A DNA stretch of 64,000 bases from JL08 sp963765555 (GCA_963765555.1 CAVXWX010000003.1:558001-622000); one strand, 5' to 3'; shown: positions 45,267-55,130, counted from the first letter of the stretch. Translations and numbers: made by a program. The notes: generated by a model not told the origin, from the letters alone.

Positions 45267-46139
45267 TCAGCCGCGCGTGCGTTTTTCAAACCGGGGCAGC
45301 ATCGCCGAAAAATCGCGCCCTTTGCCGTCTTCTGTTTCGACAAATTGCTGGTACAGATCGCGCGCCATTTGGCCCATGGGCGTATCCGCATCCACCGCTT
45401 GCGCGGCCTGCTGGGACAGGCGCAGATCCTTCAGCATCAGATCGGCGGCAAATCCGGGTTTGTAATCATTATCGGCGGGGGATTGCGGGCCGATCCCGGG
45501 CGCGGGACAGTAGGCATTCATCGACCATGAATAGCCCGATGATGTGCTGACCACATCAAACATCTTCTGGCGGTCCAGCCCCAGTTTGTCGGCCAAGGCA
45601 AAAGCTTCGCAGGTGGCAATCATGGTGACACCAAGGATCATGTTGTTGCAGATTTTGGCCGCCTGTCCGGCACCGGCCGCCCCGCAATGCACAGCCTTCT
45701 GGCCCATCACGTCAAACAGCGGCGCGGCCTTGGCAAATGCAGCGTCCGATCCGCCCGCCATAAAGGTCAGCGTGCCGGCACTTGCCCCGCCAACGCCGCC
45801 GGACACAGGTGCATCCACAGCCAGCAATCCGGCGTTTTCAGCGTCTTGCGCGACGGCGCGCGCGCTTTCCACATCAACGGTCGAACAATCAATCAACGCG
45901 GCCCCTTGCGCCATGGCAGGGATGATATCGGCGGCCAGCGCGCGCAAGATATCGCCGTTGGGCAGCATGGTGATCACGCAATCCGCACCGGCGACAGCGT
46001 CCACCGCCGATGCGGCCTTGGTGACGCCCTCGACCTCAACATCGGCCACATCAAATCCGGTGACCTGATAGCCCGCCTTGGCCAGATTGGCCGCCATCGG
46101 CGCGCCCATGTTGCCCAATCCGATAAACCCGATTTTCAT
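45267..46139 (-). CDS. mmsB: 3-hydroxyisobutyrate dehydrogenase
   Basis: A 290-residue NAD-dependent dehydrogenase of valine degradation, converting 3-hydroxyisobutyrate to methylmalonate semialdehyde. NAD-binding GFIGLGNMGAPMAANLAKAG at residues 4-23, substrate-binding DAPVSGGVGGASAGTLTFM, and catalytic lysine in GAGQAAKICNNM. In the raw sequence it is in frame with the upstream hydrolase gene (no stop between), giving a 609-residue reading frame. A separate gene starting at ATG 46139 with an ATGA overlap is more likely. The product is then used by mmsA at 56048. Confidence 0.92.
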   Translation of the reverse strand: MKIGFIGLGNMGAPMAANLAKAGYQVTGFDVADVEVEGVTKAASAVDAVAGADCVITMLPNGDILRALAADIIPAMAQGAALIDCSTVDVESARAVAQDAENAGLLAVDAPVSGGVGGASAGTLTFMAGGSDAAFAKAAPLFDVMGQKAVHCGAAGAGQAAKICNNMILGVTMIATCEAFALADKLGLDRQKMFDVVSTSSGYSWSMNAYCPAPGIGPQSPADNDYKPGFAADLMLKDLRLSQQAAQAVDADTPMGQMARDLYQQFVETEDGKGRDFSAMLPRFEKRTRG

Positions 46140-47184
46140 GGCAGTCCCTTCCGTAAATTCCAGTTTCGCGTCCCGCACCGGCATCAGCATCTTGCTGACC
46201 GCAACGGCGGGCACATCCTGTCCGGCGTATTGCCACTGCGGATTGCGGTCTTTGTCAATGATCGCGGCGCGGATGCCTTCCAGAAAATCGCCATGTTCCA
46301 TCGACCGGTGGGTAAAGCGGTATTCCAGTTCCAGCGCCTTGCGGATGGTCAGGGTCGGGCCGCGCAGGCGGTGGATCATTTCGATAAAACACGCCATCGA
46401 CAGCGGCGCATTGCGTGACATCAGCTTCAGCGTATCGCGGGCAAAATCAGACGGGTCTTCGCGCAAGGTCGTCAGGATATCGCCAAGCGCTTCGCCCCCG
46501 AACAGCGCATCAATCTGGTCCTGCAGATTGTGCAGAACGCCCGGTGGGGGCGTTTGCGTCGCGCCGTCCAGCACACCGACATCACCGTCCGCTTCCAAGG
46601 CTGCAATCAGGTCGCCCCATTGGTCCTGTGGGATGAACAGATCGGCAAACCCGGCCAGTATCGCATCCGCCGCGTTCATCCGCGCCGCCGTGGTGCCCAG
46701 ATATTCCCCCAGCCGTCCGGGGGCGAGGGCCAGCATGAACGTTCCACCCACATCCGGCACCAGCCCGATGCCGCATTCGGGCATCGCGATCTGGCTGGTT
46801 TCCCCGACAATCCGGTGCGATCCGTGGCACCCGATGCCAACACCGCCGCCCATCGTATAGCCCTGCAAAAAGCTGACAACCGGCTTGTTATATTCAAAAA
46901 TCATCGCGTTCAGGCGGTATTCATCGCGCCAGAACTGCTGCCCATAGCTGAAATCGCCCGCCGTGCCCGTGGCATACATCTGCGCGATGTCGCCGCCAGA
47001 ACAAAACGCCCGTTCGCCCGCCGCATCCATGACGATCACATGCACCGACGGATCATCGCGCCATTTGATCAGCGCGGTCTCGATCTCAAGACACATCTCG
47101 ATAGGTCAGCGCATTCAGCGCCTTGGGGCGGTTCAGCGTGATCCGGCCCGCGCGTCCGGTAGTGCGGATATCAATATCGCTCAT
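46136..47184 (-). CDS. 3-hydroxyisobutyryl-CoA hydrolase, enoyl-CoA hydratase family (two apparent +1 shifts)
   Basis: Hydrolase of the valine pathway that releases 3-hydroxyisobutyrate. The start MSDIDIRTTGRAGRITLNRP lies at 47184. An extra base at 47100 breaks the frame before MCLEIETALIKW. The crotonase core follows: AFCSGGDIAQMY (oxyanion hole), GYTMGGGVGIGCHGSHR, and the Glu/Asp pair region MPECGIGLVPDVGG. If one more base near 46150 is also extra, the frame ends at a TGA overlapping the mmsB ATG and the protein has 348 residues, exactly as in the family. Otherwise it reads through into mmsB. Confidence 0.85.
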
Positions 47185-48331
47185 CGTGTTGGCCAGCATG
47201 TCGCGCGCGACGATCAGGCGCATGATTTCATTGGTGCCTTCCAGAATCTGGTGGACCCGCAGATCGCGCACCAGCTTTTCGATGCCGTAATCGGCCAGAT
47301 AGCCGTACCCGCCATGCAGTTGCAGGCATTGATCGACCACGTTGCTGCCGGTTTCGGTGACAAATTTCTTGGCCATGGCGCAGAACTTCGTTGCATCCGG
47401 CGCGCCCTGATCCAGTTTCCACGCGGCCTGACGCAGGAAGGTGCGCGCCGCCTGCAAGCTCGATCTCCATATCGGCCAGCCGGAATTGCAGCCCCTGAAA
47501 CTGGTCGATGGGTTTGCCGAACGCCTTGCGTTCGCCCATATAGGCCAGTGTCGCGTTCAGCGCCGTCTGCGCCGCGCCCAGCGAACAGGCGGCAATGTTC
47601 AACCGCCCGCCATCCAGCCCCATCATCGCATATTTGAAACCCTGACCTTCATCACCGATCGATATCTGCGGCGCCGATGTTGCAATTGTCGAACTGCACC
47701 TGCCGCGTCGGTTGGCTGCGCCAGCCCATTTTATCCTCTAACCCGCCAAAGGACAGACCGTCGGTGCCATCGTCGCACGATCATGGCCGACACGCCCTTG
47801 GGCCCGTCTTCGCCTGTGCGCGCCATCACCACATAGGCGTCAGAATATCCACCGCCGGAAATAAACGCCTTGGTGCCGGTCAGGCTCTAGCCTTCGTTGG
47901 TGCGTGTGGCGCGGGTTTTCAACGCCGCTGCGTCCGACCCTGATCCGGGTTCCGTCAGGCAATAGGACAGCACCGTCTGCATCGACAGAATGTCGGGCAT
48001 CATCCGCGTTTTCAGATCATCCGATCCGAACGTATCGATCATCTTGGCGCACATATTGTGGATCGACAGGAAGGCCGCCACCGACGGGCAGGCCATCGAC
48101 AAGCGCCTCGAACACCAGTGTCGCATCCAGCCGCGTCAGCCCCGATCCGCCACTGTCTTCGCTGACATAAAGGCCGCCGAAGCCCAGTTCCGCGATCTGC
48201 GGCCACAGCGTCTTTGGGAATGGTCGCCATCGCGCTTCCCACTGGCGGGCAAAGGGGGCGATATGCTCTTGCCCGAAGGCATGGGCCATGTCGAAAATGG
48301 CGGTTTGCTCTTCACTCAGGGCGAAATCCAT
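47181..48331 (-). CDS. Acyl-CoA dehydrogenase, probably isobutyryl-CoA dehydrogenase (heavily frameshifted)
   Basis: Pieces in all three frames assemble into one acyl-CoA dehydrogenase. N-terminus MDFALSEEQTAIFDMAHAFG at 48331; then AELGFGGLYVSEDSGGSGL; the FAD motif YCLTEPGSGSDAAALKT; KAFGKPIDQFQGLQFRLADM; and C-terminal LHGGYGYLADYGIEKL with HQILEGTNEI. Extra bases are needed at about 48212-48232 (three), 48101, 47775, 47661, 47458 and 47185-47190, and codon 47887-47889 reads TAG where Tyr is expected. Removing the eight bases gives 380 residues, the family length. With its neighbours it forms a valine catabolic operon. It may be a poor-quality stretch or a real pseudogene. Confidence 0.8.
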
Positions 48332-48536
48332 CTGTGGTCCTTTCGGGCAGGGTGGCGGAATTGAACGCATGTTTATTTAACGGAGCAGACGCGCGCTTGG
48401 CAAGAGGCGCGGTGGGGACCGCTGCGCCAATCCATTCGGCACAAAACGGAATATGCATCGACTTTGCCGGCAGGATTGACAACACTTGGGCGCAACAGCG
48501 TCTGCGCAACAGGCGCACCAAAGAAAGGGACAGCAC

Positions 48537-49094
48537 ATGATCTGGGCGGCAGCATCGAAAATCGCGACCAAACTGGCAGGGGACGGCGAAGAAAAGAAAA
48601 TCGAACGCGACGGGTTGCTGAAGCGCACGCTGGGTCTGGCCGATGCCGGCATTCCCATCGGGCGCGAACATGAGGCGGCAGGCTATGTCCGTTGGGATGC
48701 ACAAGACAATGATGCGTCATCATCCGGAACGATCAAGCAGGCAGATGGCGCAGACCTGAAGTGGCGCGAATTCCTGTGGACCGGTCCGGCCACCATTGAT
48801 GAATGCCATTGGGGCGCCGTACGCTGGCGGTTCTACAGCAACGGGCTGGTGTGTTTTGACGCGCAGATGTTTAATGAAAGCAAGAAGCTCGATACAGGGG
48901 ATGTTCAGGGCCACCGGATCGAACTGCGCGAAAAGAACGGGCTGTTGCTGGGCGTCTGGATCGCGGGTTTTTTTGTCAACCGCGCCTTGCCACAACGCGG
49001 CTTTGCATCGTCCTTTGTCGACGATCACGAACCACTGAAACTGCATTTTGATGAAATCAATGATGCCCAGCGTGGCGCGTGGGTGTGTTTGTAG
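48537..49094 (+). CDS. Uncharacterised protein
   Basis: A 185-residue protein that I do not recognise. It starts MIWAAASKIATKLAGDGEEKK at 48537, with AAAGGGA 7 bases upstream. The centre has WTGPATIDECHWGAVRWRFYSNG followed by LVCFDAQMFNESKKLDTGD, suggesting a beta-sandwich. No signal peptide or membrane helix is clear; VWIAGFFVN is short. It stands alone between the divergent acyl-CoA dehydrogenase and the convergent GCS2-type ligase. Confidence 0.7.
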   Translation: MIWAAASKIATKLAGDGEEKKIERDGLLKRTLGLADAGIPIGREHEAAGYVRWDAQDNDASSSGTIKQADGADLKWREFLWTGPATIDECHWGAVRWRFYSNGLVCFDAQMFNESKKLDTGDVQGHRIELREKNGLLLGVWIAGFFVNRALPQRGFASSFVDDHEPLKLHFDEINDAQRGAWVCL

Positions 49095-49110
49095 GCGCGC
49101 AGACCCGTTC

Positions 49111-50235
49111 CTACAGATCGGCGTGAAATTCTTCGATCAGGTGGCGCACAACCGCCTGTCCGGGGTCTTGGCCCGCCGCTTTTGCCTCTGCATGCACACG
49201 GCGCTGGCGGGTCGAACTGGTGCCGTTTTCCACGATATCCTTGAGCGCGGCAATTTCCGGCAGGGATTGCATCGCCTCGCCATCTTCGGCCAGCAGCCCG
49301 ATCAGTTCATCCAGCAAGGCATCAAACGGGCGGATTGTGCGTTCGCCAAAATCAATCAGACCTTCAGAAATACCATAGCGCTGTGCACGCCAGCGGTTTT
49401 CACCCACCAGAAAACGATCATATTCGCGCCAGCGCAAATTGCGCGCCCGCAACCGCCACAGCATGCGCAGAATGGCCTGTGTCGTGGCGGCTAATGACAG
49501 CGTGTGTTCCAGACGGGGCGAGACATCCATGATCCGCGTTTCCAACGTCGGAAACCGGTGCGACGGGCGCAAATCCCACCAGATTTTCGTTGTGTCCTCG
49601 ATCACACCCAGTTCGATCAACGTGCCGGTGGTGCGTTCATATTCGGCCCAGCTGCCGAAATGCGGCGGCAGCCCCGTGCGCGGCAGATTGTCAAACACCG
49701 TCAACCGGTACGATGCCAGCCCCGTATCATCGCCCTGCCAATAGGGCGAAGACGTGGACAGCGCCAGAAGATGAGGCAGAAAATAGCACAGTTGCGGCAT
49801 CAGATCGGTGCGCAACGCATCATCTTCGATGCCCACATGCACATGCATACCGCAGATCAGCATCCGGCGCGCCACACCGCCCAGGGCATGTTGCAAATCG
49901 GAATAGCGTTCCTTGTCCGTGTGTTGCTGGTCTTTCCAGTCGGCAAACGGGTGGCAGGACACGGCGATCGGGGAAAGGTTATGTTTTGCGGCCTGTCCGG
50001 ACACGCAGGCGCGCAACCGTTTCAGATCATCGCGCGCCTCAGCGATGGTGCCACACACCCGCGTGCCGACCTCGATCTGGCATTGCAGGAATTCGGGGCT
50101 GACCTGATCCTGCAATTCGGCCTTGCAGGCGTCCATCAGTTCGGGCGGCGCTTCGGCAAGCGACAGGCTGTCGCGATCCACCAACAGGTATTCTTCTTCA
50201 ATACCCATCGTGAAACTGGGCTGGGCGGCGGTCAT
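49111..50235 (-). CDS. GCS2-type carboxylate-amine ligase (YbdK family)
   Basis: A 374-residue ligase of the glutamate-cysteine ligase family 2. The start MTAAQPSFTMGIEEEYLLVD is typical; other motifs are ICGMHVHVGIEDD, LLALSTSSPYWQGDDTGLASYR, WWDLRPSHRFPTLETRIMDV and RWRAQRYG. AGGAGG lies 7 bases before ATG 50235. YbdK enzymes have weak gamma-glutamylcysteine synthetase activity; the true substrate is unknown. Confidence 0.9.
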   Translation of the reverse strand: MTAAQPSFTMGIEEEYLLVDRDSLSLAEAPPELMDACKAELQDQVSPEFLQCQIEVGTRVCGTIAEARDDLKRLRACVSGQAAKHNLSPIAVSCHPFADWKDQQHTDKERYSDLQHALGGVARRMLICGMHVHVGIEDDALRTDLMPQLCYFLPHLLALSTSSPYWQGDDTGLASYRLTVFDNLPRTGLPPHFGSWAEYERTTGTLIELGVIEDTTKIWWDLRPSHRFPTLETRIMDVSPRLEHTLSLAATTQAILRMLWRLRARNLRWREYDRFLVGENRWRAQRYGISEGLIDFGERTIRPFDALLDELIGLLAEDGEAMQSLPEIAALKDIVENGTSSTRQRRVHAEAKAAGQDPGQAVVRHLIEEFHADL

Positions 50236-50316
50236 GGCGGGCCTCCTGACTGGGACAAACGGCACTGTTCGGCCCAGTCAAAAGGGGATTACGTCCTTTG
50301 CCAAGGAAAAAAGCCG

Positions 50317-50892
50317 TTACAGCAGCAAGACTTGCGTACCCACATCGACCAAAGCGAACAATTCTTCGATGTCGCTGTTGAACAGCCCGATGCACCCGGA
50401 CGAGCTTTGCCGTCCGATTTTTCGCGTGTCATGGGTGCCATGCACCAGATAGGCAGGCCATGTCAGATAAAGCGCGTGTGTACCCAGCGGATTGCCCGGA
50501 CCCGGCGGCATATAGGCGGGCAGGGTGGGATCGCGTTCGCGCATCGAGGCGGTGGGCGTCCAGTCGGGCGCTTCGCGTTTGCGCACCACCTTGGTATAGC
50601 CGCGCCGCGTCAGATCCTCGGTCAGGGGCACCGAAGACGGATACAGCCGGTAGGTTTCCCCGTCAGGGCCCCAGTAATGCACCGCACGCGATGAGATATC
50701 GGCCAACAGGCACCCCTTGCCCAATGTGTCGAAGTGATCCTGCCAGTTCTGGTCCTGAAAAGCCGATGTATTGCGGCGCACTGCAGGGGCATCCCGCACG
50801 GCCGGCACGTCTTGGGCGGACAAAAGCGATGGTGTCAGCAGTGCCGCACCACCGGTGATCAGCATGGTGCGTCGGGAAAGATTTTTGGGCAC
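50317..50892 (-). CDS. L,D-transpeptidase (YkuD domain), exported
   Basis: A 191-residue YkuD-type enzyme for 3-3 cross-links in peptidoglycan. A twin-arginine-like signal (LSRRTMLITGGAALLTPSLLSA) is followed by the catalytic domain: PGPGNPLGTHALYL, HGTHDTRKIG and SSSGCIGLFNSDIEEL, with the nucleophile Cys. The usual SHGCxR motif is SSGCIG here, so the His and Arg next to the cysteine are missing. GTG 50892 is chosen because AAAGGA lies 7 bases upstream; the frame is open to 50994. Confidence 0.85.
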   Translation of the reverse strand: MPKNLSRRTMLITGGAALLTPSLLSAQDVPAVRDAPAVRRNTSAFQDQNWQDHFDTLGKGCLLADISSRAVHYWGPDGETYRLYPSSVPLTEDLTRRGYTKVVRKREAPDWTPTASMRERDPTLPAYMPPGPGNPLGTHALYLTWPAYLVHGTHDTRKIGRQSSSGCIGLFNSDIEELFALVDVGTQVLLL

Positions 50893-51057
50893 GACAGGGT
50901 CCTTTACTGCTTTCTTTTTTCTTGTGTTTACCGGTGTCGGATCACCAGCGAAACCACACGCGTGTTCACATCGCAGTGATTTGATCCATGTCATATTCTG
51001 ATACCAGAATATAACCTACGTGTCCCGTCATCACTTCAATGACAGGAGACTTTCCCG

Positions 51058-51519
51058 ATGAGATTCTTATTCAAACGTATTCTGGTTGTGGCCGCCCTGG
51101 TTGCCGCGCTGGTATCCCACACGCTTCCCGCCCATGCCGACAGCGACAGCCCGCGTGGCCTGTTCGTGAACCTGACAACGGATGATACGTGGTCGGCGGC
51201 CAAGGCGATCATGTTCGCCCATGAAAAATCGCTCAAGAACGGGCATGACACGGCGATCTGGCTGAACGTGCGTGCCGTCTATCTTGCAGACAAGAAACGG
51301 CCCAGCCATATCCACGGGATGATGGCACAAAGCGGCACATCGGTTCAGGATATGCTTGCGGCCTTTATCGCCGATGGTGGCACCGTGATCATGTGTCAGG
51401 CCTGTTCCAAAGCGGCGGGTCTGACGCAGGACGACTATATAGACGGGGTCACAATGGGCAGCTGGCCCGTGGTCGAGGGCTGGCTGTTTCGCGAAAACAT
51501 GCAAACCCTGTCCTGGTAA
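51058..51519 (+). CDS. Exported DsrE-family protein
   Basis: A 153-residue protein with a signal peptide (ILVVAALVAALVSHTLPAHA, cleavage after AHA at about residue 27) and a DsrE/DsrF-like domain: GLFVNLTTDDTWSAAKAIMFAH, and a CxxC pair in IMCQACSKAAGLT that could bind sulfur. Cytoplasmic DsrE proteins relay sulfur; this one would act in the periplasm. It is followed by a convergent cupredoxin gene. Confidence 0.85.
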   Translation: MRFLFKRILVVAALVAALVSHTLPAHADSDSPRGLFVNLTTDDTWSAAKAIMFAHEKSLKNGHDTAIWLNVRAVYLADKKRPSHIHGMMAQSGTSVQDMLAAFIADGGTVIMCQACSKAAGLTQDDYIDGVTMGSWPVVEGWLFRENMQTLSW

Positions 51520-51534
51520 CATGCAAGCGACCAA

Positions 51535-51561
51535 AGGCCCCCGATGTTTGCGCGGGGGCCT
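51535..51561. terminator. Hairpin between convergent DsrE and cupredoxin genes
   Basis: AGGCCCCCG and CGGGGGCCT pair over 9 bp. The right arm overlaps the cupredoxin stop codon. There is no long T-run, so its strength as a terminator is unclear. Confidence 0.5.
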
Positions 51562-51886
51562 AGGTTACGGTGATCTTGCCCTGCATGTTGGGGTGCACTT
51601 CGCAGAAATAATCGTAGTCTCCGGGGGTATCAAAGCGGATCACCGCCTTTTTGTTGCGTCGCAAGATGCCGGTATCCCACGCGCCGCCCTTGTCGGTGGC
51701 GGTGTGTTCCGCGCTGTCGCGGTTGCGCCATTCGATGCTGTCGCCGGCCTTGATGGTGATCCGCGTGGGCGTGAAGGCCATATTGGCGATGCTGACCTGA
51801 TGCGTCGTGGCGGCAAGTGCGGCGTGCGGTACCAGCGCGGCGGCGCAGGCGCTGGTCAGGATCAGGCGGCGGGTCAGTCGGGGCAT
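51560..51886 (-). CDS. Exported cupredoxin (pseudoazurin/plastocyanin-like)
   Basis: A 108-residue small blue-copper protein. Signal peptide residues 1-25 (LTRRLILTSACAAALVPHAALA). Copper ligands are a His in DSAEHTATD and the Cys-His-Met set in FCEVHPNMQG. The short Cys-x3-His-x2-Met spacing is that of a reduced plastocyanin-like fold. It may carry electrons in the periplasm; no partner oxidase is adjacent. Confidence 0.88.
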   Translation of the reverse strand: MPRLTRRLILTSACAAALVPHAALAATTHQVSIANMAFTPTRITIKAGDSIEWRNRDSAEHTATDKGGAWDTGILRRNKKAVIRFDTPGDYDYFCEVHPNMQGKITVT

Positions 51887-52290
51887 GGGATATCCTTTGA
51901 ATAAGCTGAGTGTTCAGTCCAATTTAGGGCGAAAACCGATCCGATAAAGAACGTTTTTTCAGGTGGGGCAAACACCGCCGTGATAGCGCTAAATGGATTC
52001 GATCATTTGGGCACTGGCCAAGGCCCGAAATGAGCCGATTGTGTTCTCTAATCTGTCAATATGCTTTCTCATTTTGCGGGTTGTTTAACGTCTGAGGTTG
52101 CCTTGGTTCTCTTCGAGCTCACGGGCTCATGATGGGGTTGGCTGGGGGTGGATCGGCAAGGTTGAAACCGCGATCAGATCGTTAGTCTGCTCTGTCGCTA
52201 CAAAATCGGCGCCATGTTCCACGCCCTCCCTCGGGCGTCTTCCCGTATGGGAACTGTGATGTAGGAATCCTCTGTTGTTCAGCGGTGTGG
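51887..52290. other. 404-bp gap without a recognised gene
   Basis: Between the cupredoxin start and the IS110 transposase stop. The first part may carry the cupredoxin promoter; the second part should contain one end of the IS110 element. I could not identify element ends or a gene. Confidence 0.5.
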
Positions 52291-53305
52291 TCATACGGCC
52301 TGGAAGTCGGTCTGATCGCGCATCATGGCATGCAGGATGATCGCGAGCCGCCTTGCCAGCGCCACCCGCGCTTTTCTCATCGTTGAGCGGCGTCCGATCG
52401 CGAGCGCCCATGATTTGAATTTCAGCGGTGCTGCATATCGCGTGAGCATCACATTTGCGGCTTCATAAAGCAGCGTGCGGACACGCACGTCGCCACGTTT
52501 TGAGATGCTGCCAGTGTAATCCACCTCGCCGGACTGGTGGCGTTTGGGAACCAGCCCGAGATAGGGGCCCACATCTCGCGAACGCTTAAAGCGCGCCGGA
52601 TCATCAATGGCAGCTGCAAATGCCAATGCGGTGATCGGGCCAACGCCCGGCACTGTCATCAGGCGGGTGCAGATCTTTGATTTGCGGGTCATTGCTTTGA
52701 TATCGCTGTCGATGGCAGCCACCGCCGTCAATATCGCTTCGCGCGCCGCAAACAGGCCGCGCAACGCAGCATGCAGACCTGGAACACCGTCGCTGACTTT
52801 CAGAGCTGCGTCTTTAAAGGCGGGCGACAGAGCGCGTGGCAGTCGCACACCAAACACGACAACCAGCCCTCGGATCTGATTATCGATGGTCACGCGTTGT
52901 CCGACCAGTTTCTTGCGGGCCGCAATCAGCGACCGGATCGCATGAGCGGACAGAGATTTAACATGGGTCGGCTTGTAGAACCCTGTCCGCGCCAAATGCG
53001 CCAGGCCTCGCGCGTCGTTTCGGTCTGTTTTGTGCCCCGCCAGGGATTTCAGAGCCTGATAGGCCTGACGGCTTTCAATACAAACCACCGGGACACCAAG
53101 CTCCGTCAGACCATGGTACAGCATTGGGGCCATCCGCCCGGTCTCAAAAACAACCTTTGGCACATGTAGGTCCGGCGGCGAGAAACGCGGCGATCGCTTT
53201 GGGCGTCGAGGACGATTTACCCTCCCGAATGAGCGCTCCTTCACGATCAAGAATACAGATATGCGTCTCTTCCATGGACACATCCAAACCAGCAAAATAT
53301 TCCAT
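52291..53305 (-). mobile_element. IS110-family transposase (apparent +1 shift)
   Basis: A DEDD-type transposase. The N-terminal RuvC-like part begins MEYFAGLDVSMEETHICILD at 53305 and breaks at about 53157, where one extra base precedes VVFETGRMAPMLYHGL. Then come KSLAGHKTDRNDARGLAHL and the C-terminal Tnp_20 domain: MTVPGVGPITALAFAAAIDD, VGPYLGLVPKRHQSGEVDYTG and GDVRVRTLLYEAAN, with the catalytic serine region. Without the extra base it has 337 residues, the normal IS110 size. Element ends are not obvious, as usual in this family. Confidence 0.88.
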
Positions 53306-53380
53306 TAGTCGGTCTCCTTTACAATGACATGGGCGTCCAGAATAACGGCAGAGGCTGAGCGCCGGTCCTGATTACGCCAT

Positions 53381-53591
53381 GTTGAAAAACTCCAAAATTG
53401 AAAAATTTTGTGATTTTCCGCCGAAATTGCAGAGGCCGATTAAAGTGAGACTGGAATGCGGTTTCGCGAATGTGAGAGCGGTGCTGCAAGGCCGAAGATC
53501 GTTCTTGAGCGACCCCCTCGCCAAATCCAACTACTCGAGCATGTGTGGCGAAAAATAATCACAATCTGCCAGAAAAACAGAGTTTTTCAAC
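53381..53591. mobile_element. 211-bp element bounded by 12-bp inverted repeats, MITE-like
   Basis: GTTGAAAAACTC at 53381-53392 and GAGTTTTTCAAC at 53580-53591 are perfect inverted repeats. The interval has no convincing gene. The layout fits a non-autonomous insertion element or the fused ends of a deleted insertion sequence. It lies between the IS110 and IS630 copies. Confidence 0.5.
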
Positions 53592-53864
53592 ACAATCAAC
53601 CATTTGGCAGCATACGCGACATCCCGCTCTCCTTTTACATGTGTGGATAAACCACTTGATCCTGTGGATAAATCAGGGTGCTGCAACTAGATGTTTGATT
53701 TCAAACGAAATTGACGTGGCGGCAACTACAAAAGATTGACGCGTATTTCGAAACAAAAATTTTCACTGTTTCCAAATCGAAAATTGAGGCGATTTTACGC
53801 CTATGATATCCTGAAAACGGTAACACTTAACCGCATTCTGCGGGGAGGTGGGGGACTTAGAGAT

Positions 53865-54822
53865 TTAGCGTAAAATCGGTTCCATACCCTGAGGCTTTAA
53901 GAAGTTGAAGCATTCTTCGTCGGTGAACAGATTGCAAACGTGACCGACAGCTGTCCAAAGTGCTTCATATGTTCTGGCTGCCGCCTTTCTGATCAGCGCC
54001 TTGAGCTTTGAGAAGGCCATCTCGATGGGGTTCAGATCGGGTGAGTACGGTGGCAGGAACAAGAACCATGCGCCGCATCAGCAGCTCTTCGGCAGCCCGG
54101 TGCTTTTGTGGCTGGACAGGTTGTCCAGGATGATCACATCGCCTTTGCGCAGCGTCGGCGCGAGTTGGGTTTCGACATAAGTTTCGAATGTTGCGCGGTT
54201 CATGGTGCCGTCGATCACCCAGGGCGCATCCACCTGTCGTGGCGCAGCGCTGCGACAAATGTTTGCGTACGCCAATGCCCGAAAGGCGCATGATCGACAA
54301 ACCGCTGCCCGCGCGGTGCCCACCGGTGGTCTTGGTCATGTTGGTTTTCAGCCAGGTCTCGTCCAGAAAGCCGATGCGTTCCAACATATGTGCCATGAAA
54401 GGCTGGCGATGCACGATCCAGATATGCCGCTCTCGCGCCACTTTCGGCACACTTCTGCTCCAGCGCCTGAATGTCTTTGTTTGTGCGTCAGCCCAAGGCG
54501 ATGGAAAAGTCGTCAGACCGAACTGGGGGTAACAAGATATGCCCCGCTCCGAGAGGAGCCGCGCGGTCATCTCGTCAAGCGTGATCTCGCCTCTTGTTTC
54601 CACCTGTGCCCGCACCCAATCTTCGTGTGGCGTCAGTTTGCCGATGCCCGGATTGCCCTGACGTTTGGGCGCAAGCGACCCGGTTTCGCGTTTCAGTTTG
54701 ACCATGTCATTGACGAATTTGACCGATACATCGAACCGCGCTGCCGCAGAGTGATGCGTATTGCCAGCCAGTACATGCGCCACAACGCGCTCACGAAGCT
54801 CCTTTGGATGAGGTCTGCCCAT
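53865..54822 (-). pseudogene. Decayed IS630-family transposase
   Basis: An N-terminal helix-turn-helix region (RPHPKELRERVVAHVLAG, SVKFVNDMVKLKRETG) is followed by DDE fragments in different frames: RIGFLDETWLKTNM, VIILDNLSSHKS and FLPPYSPDLNPIEMAFSKLK. At least four frame changes are present, and one of them (after KTTG) is best explained by a lost base, unlike the insertions elsewhere in the window. The copy cannot make an intact transposase as written. Confidence 0.85.
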
Positions 54823-55130
54823 ATTGACGGCCTTAGTTTGTTTACAAACAGGGAATACGGTGCCGAAGGCAGATTATGACAGAATTCGCGGAACCCGCGT
54901 GCCCAAATGCAAGCTTCGCCCGCAATTTCCGGCACGTAAAGCGTGTATGAGGCAGCAAAAATGGCCCAAAACACCACCTTTGGTTGCAAAATGGGCCGAA
55001 AACACTTTTCCTATTAGGAATGTGTCAAAATTGTGTTACTGATTTAAGGCTGTGATTGACACGCGCATCATCCGTGCGCGTGTAACATAACAAGGGGAAG
55101 CCCGTATTCGGGCGAAATGGGGTGTTTATT
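54823..55130. other. Non-coding stretch before the VPLPA-CTERM gene
   Basis: This should contain the outer end of the IS630 copy and the upstream region of the next gene. The only structure seen is a short hairpin GCCCG-TATT-CGGGC at 55100-55113, which resembles the first half of the 25-bp repeats at 2797 and 36883. Confidence 0.4.

Noticed and set aside
45267..47096. A 609-residue fusion of 3-hydroxyisobutyryl-CoA hydrolase and 3-hydroxyisobutyrate dehydrogenase
   Set aside because: Both halves have full family length and there is an ATGA overlap if one extra base is removed near 46150, as in many other genes here. A natural fusion is not excluded but is less likely.
52127..52411. Minus-strand 94-residue reading frame over the IS110 end
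   Set aside because: It overlaps the transposase in another frame, has no family features and no ribosome binding site.
53456..53739. Two short plus-strand reading frames (64 residues each)
   Set aside because: They overlap the inverted-repeat element, and have no start signals or recognisable motifs.
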